From assembly GCF_965184065.1 (NCBI RefSeq), contig NZ_OZ239098.1: 64,000 nucleotides of DNA; one strand, written 5' to 3'. The notes beneath the pieces were generated by a model. The model saw only the letters and a list, made by a program, of their open reading frames with translations, did not search any database and had not been told where the DNA came from. Positions 17,485-26,343 of this stretch are shown here, in pieces; positions within the stretch are counted from its first letter, which is position 1, and every line of letters starts with the position of its first letter. The position numbers and the translations under genes were made by a program. The DNA comes from Methylopumilus sp026399645 (GTDB lineage Bacteria; Pseudomonadota; Gammaproteobacteria; Burkholderiales; Methylophilaceae).

Positions 17485-18898
17485 CTAACTTTACAGACCA
17501 ACCTCCACCTAAAGATTTAAATAACTCAACGCTCGCAATTAATCTTAATTGTCTTTTTTGAAGATAAGCAATCGACGCATCGTTGTAGACACGCTGAGCA
17601 TCAAGATATTCCAAGTAACTTGAATAACCGGCTTTGTATCGGTTCGATGCAATACCCATAGCTTTCTTCGCCGCATCTTGTGTGAGTTTTAAATCATTTT
17701 CTTGCTCGGTGTATTCTTTTAAGGATACAAGTGCATTATTTACTTCTTTAAAAGCATTCTGTATAGAAGATTCGTAATAGCTAAGCGCCTGTTTTTGTTT
17801 GGCTGTTGCTTGACTCACCCTTGCCTGAGCTCTTCCTGAGTCAAAAATTGGAAGTGTTAAGCCTAAGCCTATTCCCCATATGTCTGAACCAGTTTTATTA
17901 ATATTTTTTAATTCAGCACTCTCTCTTCCAAAATTTGCCGTAAGGATAATGTTTGGAAAAAGTGCTGCTTTAGCCACCCCAATATTTGCATTAGCTGCAA
18001 TCATTATTTGTTCGGCTTCTTTAACATCTGGCCTTGATTCTAAAAGCGATGAGGGCATATTAGCTGGTGGGATTGGAGGCGTGACCAAAGCGTCAAATCT
18101 ATTTTCAGGAATATTTAAATTCATATCGCCTGATAAAAGAATAAGCTGATTAGAAACAACTTCACGTTGACGAATAAGATCACTCAGTTGAGCAGATAGG
18201 TTATTAAAAGCTGCCTCAGCCTGATGAAGATCAAGTGCAGATATAAGTCCGCTCTCTAAACGCTTTTTAGTGAGCTCTAAATTTTCTTTCCGATATCCAA
18301 CATTATCTTTTAAAGCGAGTATTTGCGAATCGATGCTTCGTAATAATAAGTAATTACTTGCAAGAGTACTTTGTAAACTTAATACCACAATGTCTTTTGA
18401 ATATTGAGATGAAATATATTCTGCACGAGCTGATTCTTTCGCTCGACGTAATCTTCCCCAAAAATCTAGCTCAAATGATGTGCCGAGTTGAATATTGAAA
18501 TTTTTACGAAAAGGTTTTACAAAATTTGAGGGCACAATGCCATTTTCAGTGGCTTTAGTCCTATTTCCTTGAGACGTTAAATCTATCGACGGTATCAAAG
18601 CCGCACCTATTTGTTGTAGGTATGCATCAGCCTCCTCCAAACGCGCAATCGCTGCATTAATATCTGTATTTTTCTTTAATGCTTTATCCATTAATTCATC
18701 AAGCGCTGGGTCTTGATAAAGTTTCCACCACATATTTAAATCTGTCACCACATTGTCTTTATTAATTTCCTGGCGATAAGCGTTGGGCAAATTAATTTCT
18801 GGGCGTTTGTAATCCGGGCCGATTAAAGTGCAGCTTATGAGACTAAAAGATAAGCAAAGGAAAATAAAGCGCATTATCATTTTATTTTTTATCCTCAT
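17474..18898 (-). CDS. RND efflux outer-membrane lipoprotein (NodT/OprM family)
   Basis: Outer-membrane channel of a tripartite efflux pump. 474 residues. The N terminus has a lipoprotein signal ending in LISC (Cys at about residue 23); then the hallmark CTLIGPDYKRP start and two TolC-type helical repeats with SRPDVKEAEQIMIAANANIGVAKAALFPNI-like core sequence and the beta-barrel region. Its start overlaps the end of the RND pump gene by 17 bp. Likely extrudes hydrophobic drugs or metabolites; substrate not readable from sequence. Confidence 0.93.
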   Translation of the reverse strand: MRIKNKMIMRFIFLCLSFSLISCTLIGPDYKRPEINLPNAYRQEINKDNVVTDLNMWWKLYQDPALDELMDKALKKNTDINAAIARLEEADAYLQQIGAALIPSIDLTSQGNRTKATENGIVPSNFVKPFRKNFNIQLGTSFELDFWGRLRRAKESARAEYISSQYSKDIVVLSLQSTLASNYLLLRSIDSQILALKDNVGYRKENLELTKKRLESGLISALDLHQAEAAFNNLSAQLSDLIRQREVVSNQLILLSGDMNLNIPENRFDALVTPPIPPANMPSSLLESRPDVKEAEQIMIAANANIGVAKAALFPNIILTANFGRESAELKNINKTGSDIWGIGLGLTLPIFDSGRAQARVSQATAKQKQALSYYESSIQNAFKEVNNALVSLKEYTEQENDLKLTQDAAKKAMGIASNRYKAGYSSYLEYLDAQRVYNDASIAYLQKRQLRLIASVELFKSLGGGWSVKLEKS

Positions 18899-21800
18899 CT
18901 ATATGACCATGATGACGAATATGATTTCCAGTTAACCAGACAAAAAAGAGTGGAATAAAAATCGTTGCAACAAAGGTTGCTAAAATCATGCCGCCAAAGA
19001 CACCCGTTCCCATAGATTGACGTGCTGCAGCCCCTGCGCCTGTTGCGACAACAAGAGGGACAATACCAAAAACGAATGCCATCGATGTCATTACAATAGG
19101 TCTAAATCGGAGACGCGCAGCTTCAACAGCAGCCTCCATGAGGGGCATACCTTCTTCCATTTTTTGACTGGCAAATTCCACAATTAAAATTGCATTTTTA
19201 GCAGCGAGGCCAATCAAGGTGATTAAGCCAATCTGAAAATAAATATCATTTGGCATGCCGCGCACCAGAATAGCAATGAGCGCGCCAGCCATTGCAAATG
19301 GCACAGCCATAATTACTGCGAGAGGTAGTGCCCATGTTTCAAACTGTGCGGCTAAAATCAGAAATACCATAATAATGGCAAAACCAAATGCGAAGAGTGC
19401 TGCAGATCCCGTGCGCTTTTCTTGATAGGCTTGTCCTGTCCAAGCCATTTGATAGCCTTCAGGTAAACTTTCTTTAGCAATTTTTTCAATAAGCTTAATG
19501 GTGTCGCCGGAACTGACGCCAGGCGCACCCCCTGCTAGTACTTTTGCAGAGAGAAGTCCGTTAAAACGTTCGAGTTGTTCAGCACCTAAAATACTATTTA
19601 CCGTGCTAATTGCTGAGAGAGGTATCATAGCCCCTGTATTTGATCGAACATATACTTTTCCAAGATCATCTGGTTTCATTCGATAAGGTGCATCTGCCTG
19701 AAGCTGAACACGATATGTTCTGCCTGATTTATTAAAGTCATTTACATATAGTGAGCCCATAGTGCTTTGCAGGGTGTCATAAATACTTGAAATAGGAATG
19801 CCCAAGCTCATCGCTTTAGCCTCATCTACCTCAATAAAAAGTTGCGGTACAGTAGGCCTAAAAAAAGTATTAATACCTGAAAGGCGAGGTTCTTTCTTAA
19901 GCGCTTCAACAAATAAATTGACTGCAGCAAATAAACGTAATGGATCAGTATCACTTTTACTTTGGATATAAGTTTCCATGCTACCTGAGCTACCTAATCC
20001 ACGAATTGAAGGAGGGTTAAATGCAATGGCAAGTCCATCGGGTTGCATCATACCAATACCAAAAAGTTTTTTTACAATATCACTCGCGGAGCTTTCTCTT
20101 TCGGCCCAGTCTTTTAATCTCACAAATATCGTAGCTGCATTTGATTTGTTGCCACCTCCAATCAGATCATACCCATTTACAGCAAACTGAAAAGCACTTG
20201 CAGGATCATTGGCAATTGCGGAACGCACGGCTTCCGTTGTTTTAGAAGTACGGCTAATTGTAGCGCCATCCGGTAACATCACCGCTGTAATGACATAGCC
20301 CTGATCTTCCGAAGGAATAAAGCTAGTAGGTGTGAATTTAAAAAGAAAAATAGAGGCGATGACAATGCCACCAAAAACCACGCCACCAATTAAACGATGA
20401 TGCAAAGTGCCTTTAACAACTTTAATATAAAAATGAGTTAAGTGATTAAACCCATTATTAAAGCGATCAAAAAATTTTGAATGGATAGATTTTGGATTTA
20501 AGATAATGGCACAGAGCGCCGGAGTCAGTGTCAGAGCTACTACTCCAGATATTACAACAGCAATAGCCACAGTTACAGCGAATTGACGATAGAGCTCTCC
20601 TGCAATACCGCCCATAAATGCGACTGGCACAAATACAGCACATAAGACTAATACAATGGCAACGACAGCGGCAGAGACTTGTTCCATAGATTTAATAGCA
20701 GCTTTAATCGGAGTAAGTTTTTCTTCTGCCATTAAGCGTTCTATATTTTCTAAAACGACAATAGCGTCATCAACTACGATACCAATAGACAAGACCATGG
20801 CAAAAAGCGTCAGTGTGTTAATTGAGAAACCAAAAAGGTATAGGCCTGCAAAAGTACCTATCAGCGATATAGGCACTGCGATAATAGGAATCAAAGTGGC
20901 GCGCCAGTTTTGTAAAAATAGAAATACAACAATCACCACAAGAAGCATTGCTTCACCCAGCGTTTTAAATACTTCTTTCATGGAAGCTTTTACAAAATTA
21001 CTGGTGTCATAAGGAATTTCAAAATCCATTCCTTTAGGAAAGCGATCTTTAAGTTCAGCCATTTTTTCTTTAATACCCTTCGCTGTGTCAAGAGCGTTAG
21101 CTCCTGTTTGAAGGAAAATAGGAATCCCTACGCCTGGCTTACCATTTAACGTTGTATTGATATCGTAAGTTTGTGAACCCAATTCGACCCGCGCAATATC
21201 TTTAAGATAAAGAATACCGTTAGGCCCTCCAGCTCTAATAATAATATTTCCAAATTCATTTGGATCGAGCAAGCGGCCTTTTGCATTCACGGTATATACG
21301 AGCTGTTGGTCACTTAAAGAGGGCTCTTGACCAATTTTACCAGCGGCATATTGGGCATTTTGACTTTGAATTGCTGCAGCAATGTCTGAAGTGGTGACAT
21401 GAAGTTGCGCCATACGGTCTGGTTTAAGCCAAATACGCATAGAGTAATCGCGCGCACCAAAAATATTGGCGTCACCTACACCCTTAACACGTTTGATTTC
21501 ATCTAAAACATTAAGAGTTGCGTAGTTACTTAAATAAAGCGGATCAAATTGTTTGTCTTTTGATGTCAGCATCACAACTAAAAGAATATCGTTTGATTTT
21601 TTTTGTACAACCACACCCGAACGTCTTACTGTTTCTGGTAAGCGAGGAGCTGCAATGTTGACACGGTTACTTACATTGAAAGTTGCTTGGTTAATATTTG
21701 TGCCAATTTCAAAAGTCGCGGTGATGTTCAGTGTGCCGCTAGAATCAGTGGTCGAATTAAAATAAAGCAAGCCTTCAACACCGCTTAATTGTTCTTCAAT

Positions 21801-21992
21801 AGGGCCTGCAACTGTTTTCGAAAGTGTTTCGGCGCTAGCACCGGGATAGCTTGCAGTAATAATGACTGTAGGTGGCGCGATTTGTGGATATTGTGCAATA
21901 GATAATTTAAGCGCAGCTGCAATACCAGCCAAGACAATAATGATTGAGATTACCGCAGCAAAAATGGGCCGCGTAATAAAAAATTTACTCAT
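18882..21992 (-). CDS. RND multidrug efflux permease (AcrB/MexB, HAE1 family)
   Basis: Proton-driven inner-membrane pump. 1036 residues, the normal length for 12-helix RND transporters with two large periplasmic loops. The family start MSKFFITRPIFAAVISIIIVLAG, the proton-relay Asp408/Asp409 in SIGIVVDDAIVVLENIE (E. coli AcrB 407/408) and the TM10 lysine in IGLAAKNAILIVEF are all present, so it should be an active pump of the hydrophobe/amphiphile class. It overlaps the adaptor gene by one base (TAATG) and the outer-membrane gene by 17 bp. Confidence 0.96.
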   Translation of the reverse strand: MSKFFITRPIFAAVISIIIVLAGIAAALKLSIAQYPQIAPPTVIITASYPGASAETLSKTVAGPIEEQLSGVEGLLYFNSTTDSSGTLNITATFEIGTNINQATFNVSNRVNIAAPRLPETVRRSGVVVQKKSNDILLVVMLTSKDKQFDPLYLSNYATLNVLDEIKRVKGVGDANIFGARDYSMRIWLKPDRMAQLHVTTSDIAAAIQSQNAQYAAGKIGQEPSLSDQQLVYTVNAKGRLLDPNEFGNIIIRAGGPNGILYLKDIARVELGSQTYDINTTLNGKPGVGIPIFLQTGANALDTAKGIKEKMAELKDRFPKGMDFEIPYDTSNFVKASMKEVFKTLGEAMLLVVIVVFLFLQNWRATLIPIIAVPISLIGTFAGLYLFGFSINTLTLFAMVLSIGIVVDDAIVVLENIERLMAEEKLTPIKAAIKSMEQVSAAVVAIVLVLCAVFVPVAFMGGIAGELYRQFAVTVAIAVVISGVVALTLTPALCAIILNPKSIHSKFFDRFNNGFNHLTHFYIKVVKGTLHHRLIGGVVFGGIVIASIFLFKFTPTSFIPSEDQGYVITAVMLPDGATISRTSKTTEAVRSAIANDPASAFQFAVNGYDLIGGGNKSNAATIFVRLKDWAERESSASDIVKKLFGIGMMQPDGLAIAFNPPSIRGLGSSGSMETYIQSKSDTDPLRLFAAVNLFVEALKKEPRLSGINTFFRPTVPQLFIEVDEAKAMSLGIPISSIYDTLQSTMGSLYVNDFNKSGRTYRVQLQADAPYRMKPDDLGKVYVRSNTGAMIPLSAISTVNSILGAEQLERFNGLLSAKVLAGGAPGVSSGDTIKLIEKIAKESLPEGYQMAWTGQAYQEKRTGSAALFAFGFAIIMVFLILAAQFETWALPLAVIMAVPFAMAGALIAILVRGMPNDIYFQIGLITLIGLAAKNAILIVEFASQKMEEGMPLMEAAVEAARLRFRPIVMTSMAFVFGIVPLVVATGAGAAARQSMGTGVFGGMILATFVATIFIPLFFVWLTGNHIRHHGHIDEDKK

Positions 21993-23128
21993 TATTTTTT
22001 AAAGCTAGGCATGTTGGTGACAGGCATGCCAGGACGAACTTTAATAAGATTATCGATAATGACTTTATCGCCCGCTTGAAGGCCGCCTAGAATAACCCAA
22101 TCTTTACCTTTCCATTCGCCCACAATAACCGGACGAGGTGTGGCTTGATTTTTTTCATTGACGACAAATACAAATTTACCTTGGTCAGAATTAAGAACAG
22201 CTAATTGAGGCAATAAAAATACACCATCTTTTTTGCCTGTAGTTACCTTCACACGAACAAATTGGCCAGGTAAAATTTGACGCTCATTATTTTCAAATGT
22301 CGCCCGGAGTTCTTGAGTGCCAAGTGATGGATTGATTTCGCTTGCAGCAAAATTTATTTTGCCCTTCTTAGGGTATTCATTCCCATCGGGAAGAGTGATT
22401 GAAACTTCCTGAATATTTTTTTCATTTAACGCACCACCTAATTGCTTAAGCTCATTATCTGAAAAACTAAATCGCACCCAAATTGGATTCACTTGAGCTA
22501 AGGTCGTAAGCAGGCTTGTATTTGCAGAAATGAGGGCGCCTTCAGAAAATTGAAAGCGACCAGAAATACCATCGACAGGAGCAGTAACATTGGTATAAGA
22601 AAGATTAAGCTCCGCCTGCCTTAAATTTGCTCGACTTTGAGCGAGAGCTGCAACACTAATTGATTCATCTGATGTTGCATTATCAAATTCACGCTGGCTT
22701 ATGGACTGAGATTCAATTAAACCTTCTAAGCGTTTTTTTTCGCGCTTTGCTTGTTCGGCTCGTGCAAGGCTCTGATTATATTGTGCACGCGCTTGATTCA
22801 AAGCAATTTTATATGGCTCGGGATCAATATTGAATAAAATTTGACCCGCTTTAACTGGAGAACCTTCATTGTATTTTCGTTTTAATAAAATACCGCCTAC
22901 ACGAGGTCTAATTTCAACTTCCTTAGCACCCTCTGTTTGGCCTACAGCTTCGGCTGTAATAGGAATTGATGCAGGTATGGATTCAAGCATGGTCACGGGC
23001 AAAACAAAATTAGGTGGCATGCCACTTTGCTCTGGAGGTTTTTGACAGCCAACTAAAGAAAATAATAGAAAACCGATAAGTAAAACAGATCTAGATGACA
23101 AAAAAAACTGTTGCAAGTAAAGCCCCAA
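21992..23128 (-). CDS. RND efflux periplasmic adaptor (AcrA/MexA family)
   Basis: Membrane-fusion lipoprotein that links pump and outer-membrane channel. About 370 residues: lipobox LVGC, lipoyl half-motifs (GQTEGAKEVEIRPRVGGILLKRKYNEGSPVKAGQILFNIDPEPY), alpha-hairpin and beta-barrel/membrane-proximal domains. The start is uncertain: no ATG or GTG exists, only TTG at 23128, 23116 or 23101. TTG 23116 has the best spacing from a GGGG ribosome-binding core, and 23101 would give a compact signal peptide. First gene of the efflux operon. Confidence 0.92.
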   Translation of the reverse strand: MGLYLQQFFLSSRSVLLIGFLLFSLVGCQKPPEQSGMPPNFVLPVTMLESIPASIPITAEAVGQTEGAKEVEIRPRVGGILLKRKYNEGSPVKAGQILFNIDPEPYKIALNQARAQYNQSLARAEQAKREKKRLEGLIESQSISQREFDNATSDESISVAALAQSRANLRQAELNLSYTNVTAPVDGISGRFQFSEGALISANTSLLTTLAQVNPIWVRFSFSDNELKQLGGALNEKNIQEVSITLPDGNEYPKKGKINFAASEINPSLGTQELRATFENNERQILPGQFVRVKVTTGKKDGVFLLPQLAVLNSDQGKFVFVVNEKNQATPRPVIVGEWKGKDWVILGGLQAGDKVIIDNLIKVRPGMPVTNMPSFKK

Positions 23129-23146
23129 TTCTAAAAATAAAATATG

Positions 23147-23160
23147 GAAACGAACGTTTC
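23147..23160. promoter_or_regulatory. Palindromic candidate operator upstream of efflux operon
   Basis: GAAACG-AA-CGTTTC, a perfect 6+6 inverted repeat with 2-bp centre, 19 bp before the upstream-most possible start of the adaptor gene. Such palindromes are typical binding sites of dimeric repressors that control RND pumps. No regulator gene is adjacent, so the regulator would be encoded elsewhere. Confidence 0.45.
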
Positions 23161-23221
23161 TTTAAAGGCCTTATTTTACAATTAAATCAATGAATAAGAG
23201 CGGTTTATATTTATGAAACTT

Positions 23222-23926
23222 TTATGATAATAGATGAGCTATGCCAAAAGCAGCCGAAGAGGCTAAGGCTCCAATTACAAGTGTTTGCGTAGCTGAACGT
23301 CCTTGATTCACACCTGTAAAGCGACCTTTAATCCAACCAAAAAGTACAAGTGCAATACTTGTTGCAATGACTGACATTTTTAGTGCGGACATGATGTCAG
23401 ATATAAAGAAATAAGGCATCAAGGGAATGAGCCCACCTACAATATAAGAGGTTGCAATAGTGGATGCACTGATCATAGCTCTTTTTGGGTCAGGCCTCTC
23501 TAAATTTAATTCAAATTTCATCATGAATTTTAGCCAGCGTTCAGGATTAGAAGTGATGGACTTAACCACTGTTTTAAGCGCACTCCCTTTAAGTCCATAT
23601 TCTGAAAGTATTTCTTCAACTTCTGAAATCTCACGCTCACGTAAATGTTTAATTTCATAGGCTTCACGTTTTAATTCAGAATCATAATGTTCAATATCTG
23701 TTTTTCCGGCAAGATAACCACCCAAGCCCATCGCAATGGAGCCAGCCGCAACTTCTGCTAGGCCTGCTGTTACAATTATCGCTGATGAATCAACAGCTGC
23801 GGATAAGCCTGCAGCGAGAGCAAATGGAACAGTGAGTCCATCTGCCATGCCAATAACAATATCTCGAACTACTGCTGTTGAGGTGAAGTGTGTTTCAGAG
23901 TGATCTGAATGATGGTCGTTTGACAT
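23222..23926 (-). CDS. VIT1/CCC1 family transporter (probable Fe/Mn)
   Basis: 234-residue membrane protein of the vacuolar iron transporter superfamily, which exports Fe2+/Mn2+ from the cytosol. Seen: a His-rich N terminus (SNDHHSDHSETHF), IVIGMADGLTVPFALAAGLS (TM1), AEVAAGSIAMGLGGYLAGKTDIEHYDSELKRE leading into the acidic cytoplasmic metal-binding helices, then three C-terminal TM helices. Monocistronic by position: 93 bp from the efflux operon and divergent from the next small gene. Confidence 0.88.
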   Translation of the reverse strand: MSNDHHSDHSETHFTSTAVVRDIVIGMADGLTVPFALAAGLSAAVDSSAIIVTAGLAEVAAGSIAMGLGGYLAGKTDIEHYDSELKREAYEIKHLREREISEVEEILSEYGLKGSALKTVVKSITSNPERWLKFMMKFELNLERPDPKRAMISASTIATSYIVGGLIPLMPYFFISDIMSALKMSVIATSIALVLFGWIKGRFTGVNQGRSATQTLVIGALASSAAFGIAHLLS

Positions 23927-24023
23927 GAATATCTCTTTAAATTTTTATGTTAATTTAAGTAAAAAATACTATATATTAGATTTTTTGTAATTTAAACATT
24001 TTTAAATATCTAAGGGCTCAAAA

Positions 24024-24272
24024 ATGAAACAATGTACTTACAATATATTAGCTTTATTAGTCTTTGCTTTGTCTTTTTCTTACGTTCCAACTGCAGCATA
24101 TGAATATCACTGTGTCTATGACGGCGTGACAACTTTTAATGTGCCTATCTTTATATTCCAACAGGTTTTTTTAGCTACAATTCTTTTCATCATTAGTCGT
24201 TATGGTTTTAGAGATGGCAAAATGGTTTGCTGGGCAGCATGTGGAACTAAAAAGAGTAAAAAGAAAAAATAG
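24024..24272 (+). CDS. Small membrane protein of unknown function
   Basis: 82 residues with an N-terminal signal-like hydrophobic stretch (about 7-25), a short periplasmic segment with a lone Cys (YEYHCVYDG), a second TM helix (about 45-60) and a strongly basic cytoplasmic end (GTKKSKKKK). ATG is preceded by CTAAGGGCTCAAAA, a good ribosome-binding site. Not recognised as a named family. The stop codon abuts a convergent small ORF on the other strand. Confidence 0.65.
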   Translation: MKQCTYNILALLVFALSFSYVPTAAYEYHCVYDGVTTFNVPIFIFQQVFLATILFIISRYGFRDGKMVCWAACGTKKSKKKK

Positions 24273-24413
24273 TTAATCAAGTTTAGCTTTATGTTTTGAC
24301 TGCCTTTTAAACTTTGTTTTATCTTTTTCCACTTTAGGTTTAAAAGGCAAGTCAGCACGAAAAAGTGCGTAATGTGTCTGAGAGCGCAGCTTAAGTTTCC
24401 GAATTTGCTTCAT
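24273..24413 (-). CDS. 46-codon basic protein, possibly ArfA-like ribosome rescue factor
   Basis: Short ORF starting with ATG 6 nt after the stop of the MarC gene, so translation could be coupled although no Shine-Dalgarno is visible. The product is very basic (MKQIRKLKLRSQ start). Its second half (LPFKPKVEKDK followed by KFKRQSKHK) resembles the PLFRQRVEKNKK...RKGKH segment of E. coli ArfA, but the KGKGSY core is absent. A perfect 12-bp inverted repeat lies inside the 3' half, as in arfA genes, whose mRNA is cut or terminated inside the ORF. The similarity is from memory and short, so the name is tentative; that it is coding is likely. Confidence 0.4.
   Translation of the reverse strand: MKQIRKLKLRSQTHYALFRADLPFKPKVEKDKTKFKRQSKHKAKLD
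24301..24349 (-). promoter_or_regulatory. Stem-loop inside the small basic ORF
   Basis: TGCCTTTTAAAC (24301-24312) and GTTTAAAAGGCA (24338-24349) form a perfect 12-bp stem with a 25-nt loop. It sits wholly inside the 46-codon minus-strand gene and beyond the stop of the 82-residue plus-strand gene. No T-run follows on either strand, so an RNase III-type processing hairpin is more likely than an intrinsic terminator. Confidence 0.6.
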
Positions 24414-24419
24414 AAAGCA

Positions 24420-25037
24420 TTACGCAATAATATCTAATACGCCCCGCGTAATAAACTCAATCGCCATGGAACCTAGGAGTAAACCCATGATACGGGTAAC
24501 TATTTTAGTACCTACTGCACCAATCACTCTAGAGATGCTCTCAGCAAAACTTAAGGTAAGCCAAATTGTTAGGGACACGAAAATACATGGCAGCACTAGA
24601 AAAGATAGATTTACAAAATTAGGGGCTTGGTGAGCAGCAATAATCATATTACTAATCGCGCCGGGTCCTGCTAAGAGAGGAATACTAAGTGGGACAAAGG
24701 CAATTAATTCTTTTTCCGACTTATTATTTTGTGTAGATTCCATAACTTGATTTCGTCCTAACATCATGTATATGGCCATGATCAGAAGAAGTATACCGCC
24801 GCAAATCTGAAAACTTGGCATAGAAATGCCAAAGATATTTAAGATTTTATCTCCGAGAAAAAGTGAAACTACAAGAATGATAAAGACAGTTAAAGCTGTC
24901 ATCTTGGCTACATTTTTTTTATTAATCTTTTTATGTTGACTCGTTAAACTCAAGTAAATCGGTAAGCAGCCTGGGGGGTCAACAATTGCTATCATAGCGA
25001 TTGTCGTTTTTATTATAAAAGTCCATTCAATCATCAT
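24420..25037 (-). CDS. MarC family integral membrane protein (UPF0056)
   Basis: 205 residues with six predicted membrane helices, typical MarC/YhgN protein: IVDPPGCLPIYLSLTSQH in the first loop, the central LSIPLLAGPGAISNMIIAAHQ signature and a C-terminal IMGLLLGSMAIEFITRGVLDII helix. The family is widespread but its transport role is unproven. It lies 23 bp downstream of the radical SAM gene and just upstream of the 46-codon ORF. Confidence 0.92.
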   Translation of the reverse strand: MMIEWTFIIKTTIAMIAIVDPPGCLPIYLSLTSQHKKINKKNVAKMTALTVFIILVVSLFLGDKILNIFGISMPSFQICGGILLLIMAIYMMLGRNQVMESTQNNKSEKELIAFVPLSIPLLAGPGAISNMIIAAHQAPNFVNLSFLVLPCIFVSLTIWLTLSFAESISRVIGAVGTKIVTRIMGLLLGSMAIEFITRGVLDIIA

Positions 25038-25060
25038 AAATTTCCAAAGGTTAAAAAGTT

Positions 25061-25912
25061 TTAATAACTCACTGTTGATTCGATACCATTATTATGAAGC
25101 TGGTCTGCGATATTCTCTAATACATTAATATTTACTCTACCAAGACGATAAGCTTCTGGCTGCATGGATGGTCTTGCAATTCCATATAAATGAACACCTT
25201 TGATACTTTTCTTGGCGCTATCAATAAGTTTAATATATGCGTCAATCTCCTTATTATTAGGTTCTTTATTGTCGATGGTAAAAATACATGTTTGAACAAA
25301 TGTAGGACATATTTCACTACAACGTTTTAATCGATCAATCGCTTGTTGTGGTTTTATATTAACTTGATTAATTACTTTAGTACTCTCTTCTAGCGCAGCA
25401 TCGACCTTAAACCAGACTTCCCCGTTCATTTTTGCAAGCACTTGAATACCTTCAAGCACAGATTCTTTGTGCATTAAACTTCCATTAGTAATCAAACGAA
25501 TTTTAATCTTATGAAGTAAGTTAAATTCTTCCAGTATCTTTTTAACAATTAAAATAACTTGTGGGAATTCTTCCGCACTTGTAGGCTCTCCATTGCCTGA
25601 AAAAGCAATGTCTTTTAAATGACGATCCTCAATTGCTACATTTTTCTCCATGTAATCGCCGTGAATAATTTCATGAAGAAAAAAACGTAGTTCATCTTCA
25701 AGCACATCGAGCTCAATAGGAGGAGGTGAACCACGGGTAAGATTTGGAATTTCACAATAAATGCATTGCCAATTACAAGCATTATTTATATTTAAGTTAA
25801 CACCAATCGATAAGCCGCCAGCACGTCTTGAAATAACAGAATAAATATATTTAAGACCACTCAATTCCCGGCTGTGATCATGAATACTCAGATACTGTTT
25901 AGATACACTCAT
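25061..25912 (-). CDS. Radical SAM protein of unknown substrate
   Basis: 283 residues. The [4Fe-4S] binding motif CX3CX2C is visible as CNWQCIYCEIPN near residue 47, followed by the GNGEPT motif (SAM carboxylate region) and an (alpha/beta)6 barrel. It resembles the COG0731-like group of radical SAM proteins related to wyosine-type enzymes, but substrate and reaction cannot be assigned. It is tightly packed with the DUF442 gene (2 bp) in a minus-strand run. Confidence 0.8.
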   Translation of the reverse strand: MSVSKQYLSIHDHSRELSGLKYIYSVISRRAGGLSIGVNLNINNACNWQCIYCEIPNLTRGSPPPIELDVLEDELRFFLHEIIHGDYMEKNVAIEDRHLKDIAFSGNGEPTSAEEFPQVILIVKKILEEFNLLHKIKIRLITNGSLMHKESVLEGIQVLAKMNGEVWFKVDAALEESTKVINQVNIKPQQAIDRLKRCSEICPTFVQTCIFTIDNKEPNNKEIDAYIKLIDSAKKSIKGVHLYGIARPSMQPEAYRLGRVNINVLENIADQLHNNGIESTVSY

Positions 25913-25914
25913 GA

Positions 25915-26334
25915 CTATTTAAGCAAGTTGAGACGGTCTTTTATCGGAGATAAGTCATAGCCCGCAATCTGGGCTTTGCTTAAAATTTCATCAATAGGTA
26001 AAGTTTTTGCATGTGAAAGTGCCCAAAGCATTGAACATCTTGTGCCAGTTCGGCAATAAGCAAAGATAGGCTTTTGAGCACCCTCAAAATAGCTACCAAA
26101 TTGAGCAATATCATCATCTAAAATTTGCCCACCAATTACAGGCTGATGGACGGCTTTGATACCTAAATTTTGAGCTTCTTTTTCAATGACTGAAAAAGCT
26201 AGCTGTCCTTCGGATTCCTGGTCAGGGCGATTACAAAAAATAGTTTTGTAGCCTTGCGCTTGAATTTCTTTTAAGTCTTCAATCGTGATTTGATCAGAGA
26301 CGGTAAGTTCGGTATTTATTTTTGCAAATTTCAT
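25915..26334 (-). CDS. TIGR01244/DUF442 phosphatase-like protein (beta-lactamase hydrolase-like)
   Basis: 139 residues of the protein-tyrosine-phosphatase-like DUF442 family. Seen: VSDQITIEDLKEIQAQGYKTIFCNRPDQES near the N terminus and the P-loop-like AYCRTGTRCSMLWALS near residue 90 with the candidate catalytic Cys. Members fused or linked to sulfide-detoxifying Blh proteins are implicated in sulfur transfer. Here the gene is free-standing, 9 bp downstream of hemW; physiological role unknown. Confidence 0.82.
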   Translation of the reverse strand: MKFAKINTELTVSDQITIEDLKEIQAQGYKTIFCNRPDQESEGQLAFSVIEKEAQNLGIKAVHQPVIGGQILDDDIAQFGSYFEGAQKPIFAYCRTGTRCSMLWALSHAKTLPIDEILSKAQIAGYDLSPIKDRLNLLK

Positions 26335-26343
26335 AATTTCATT

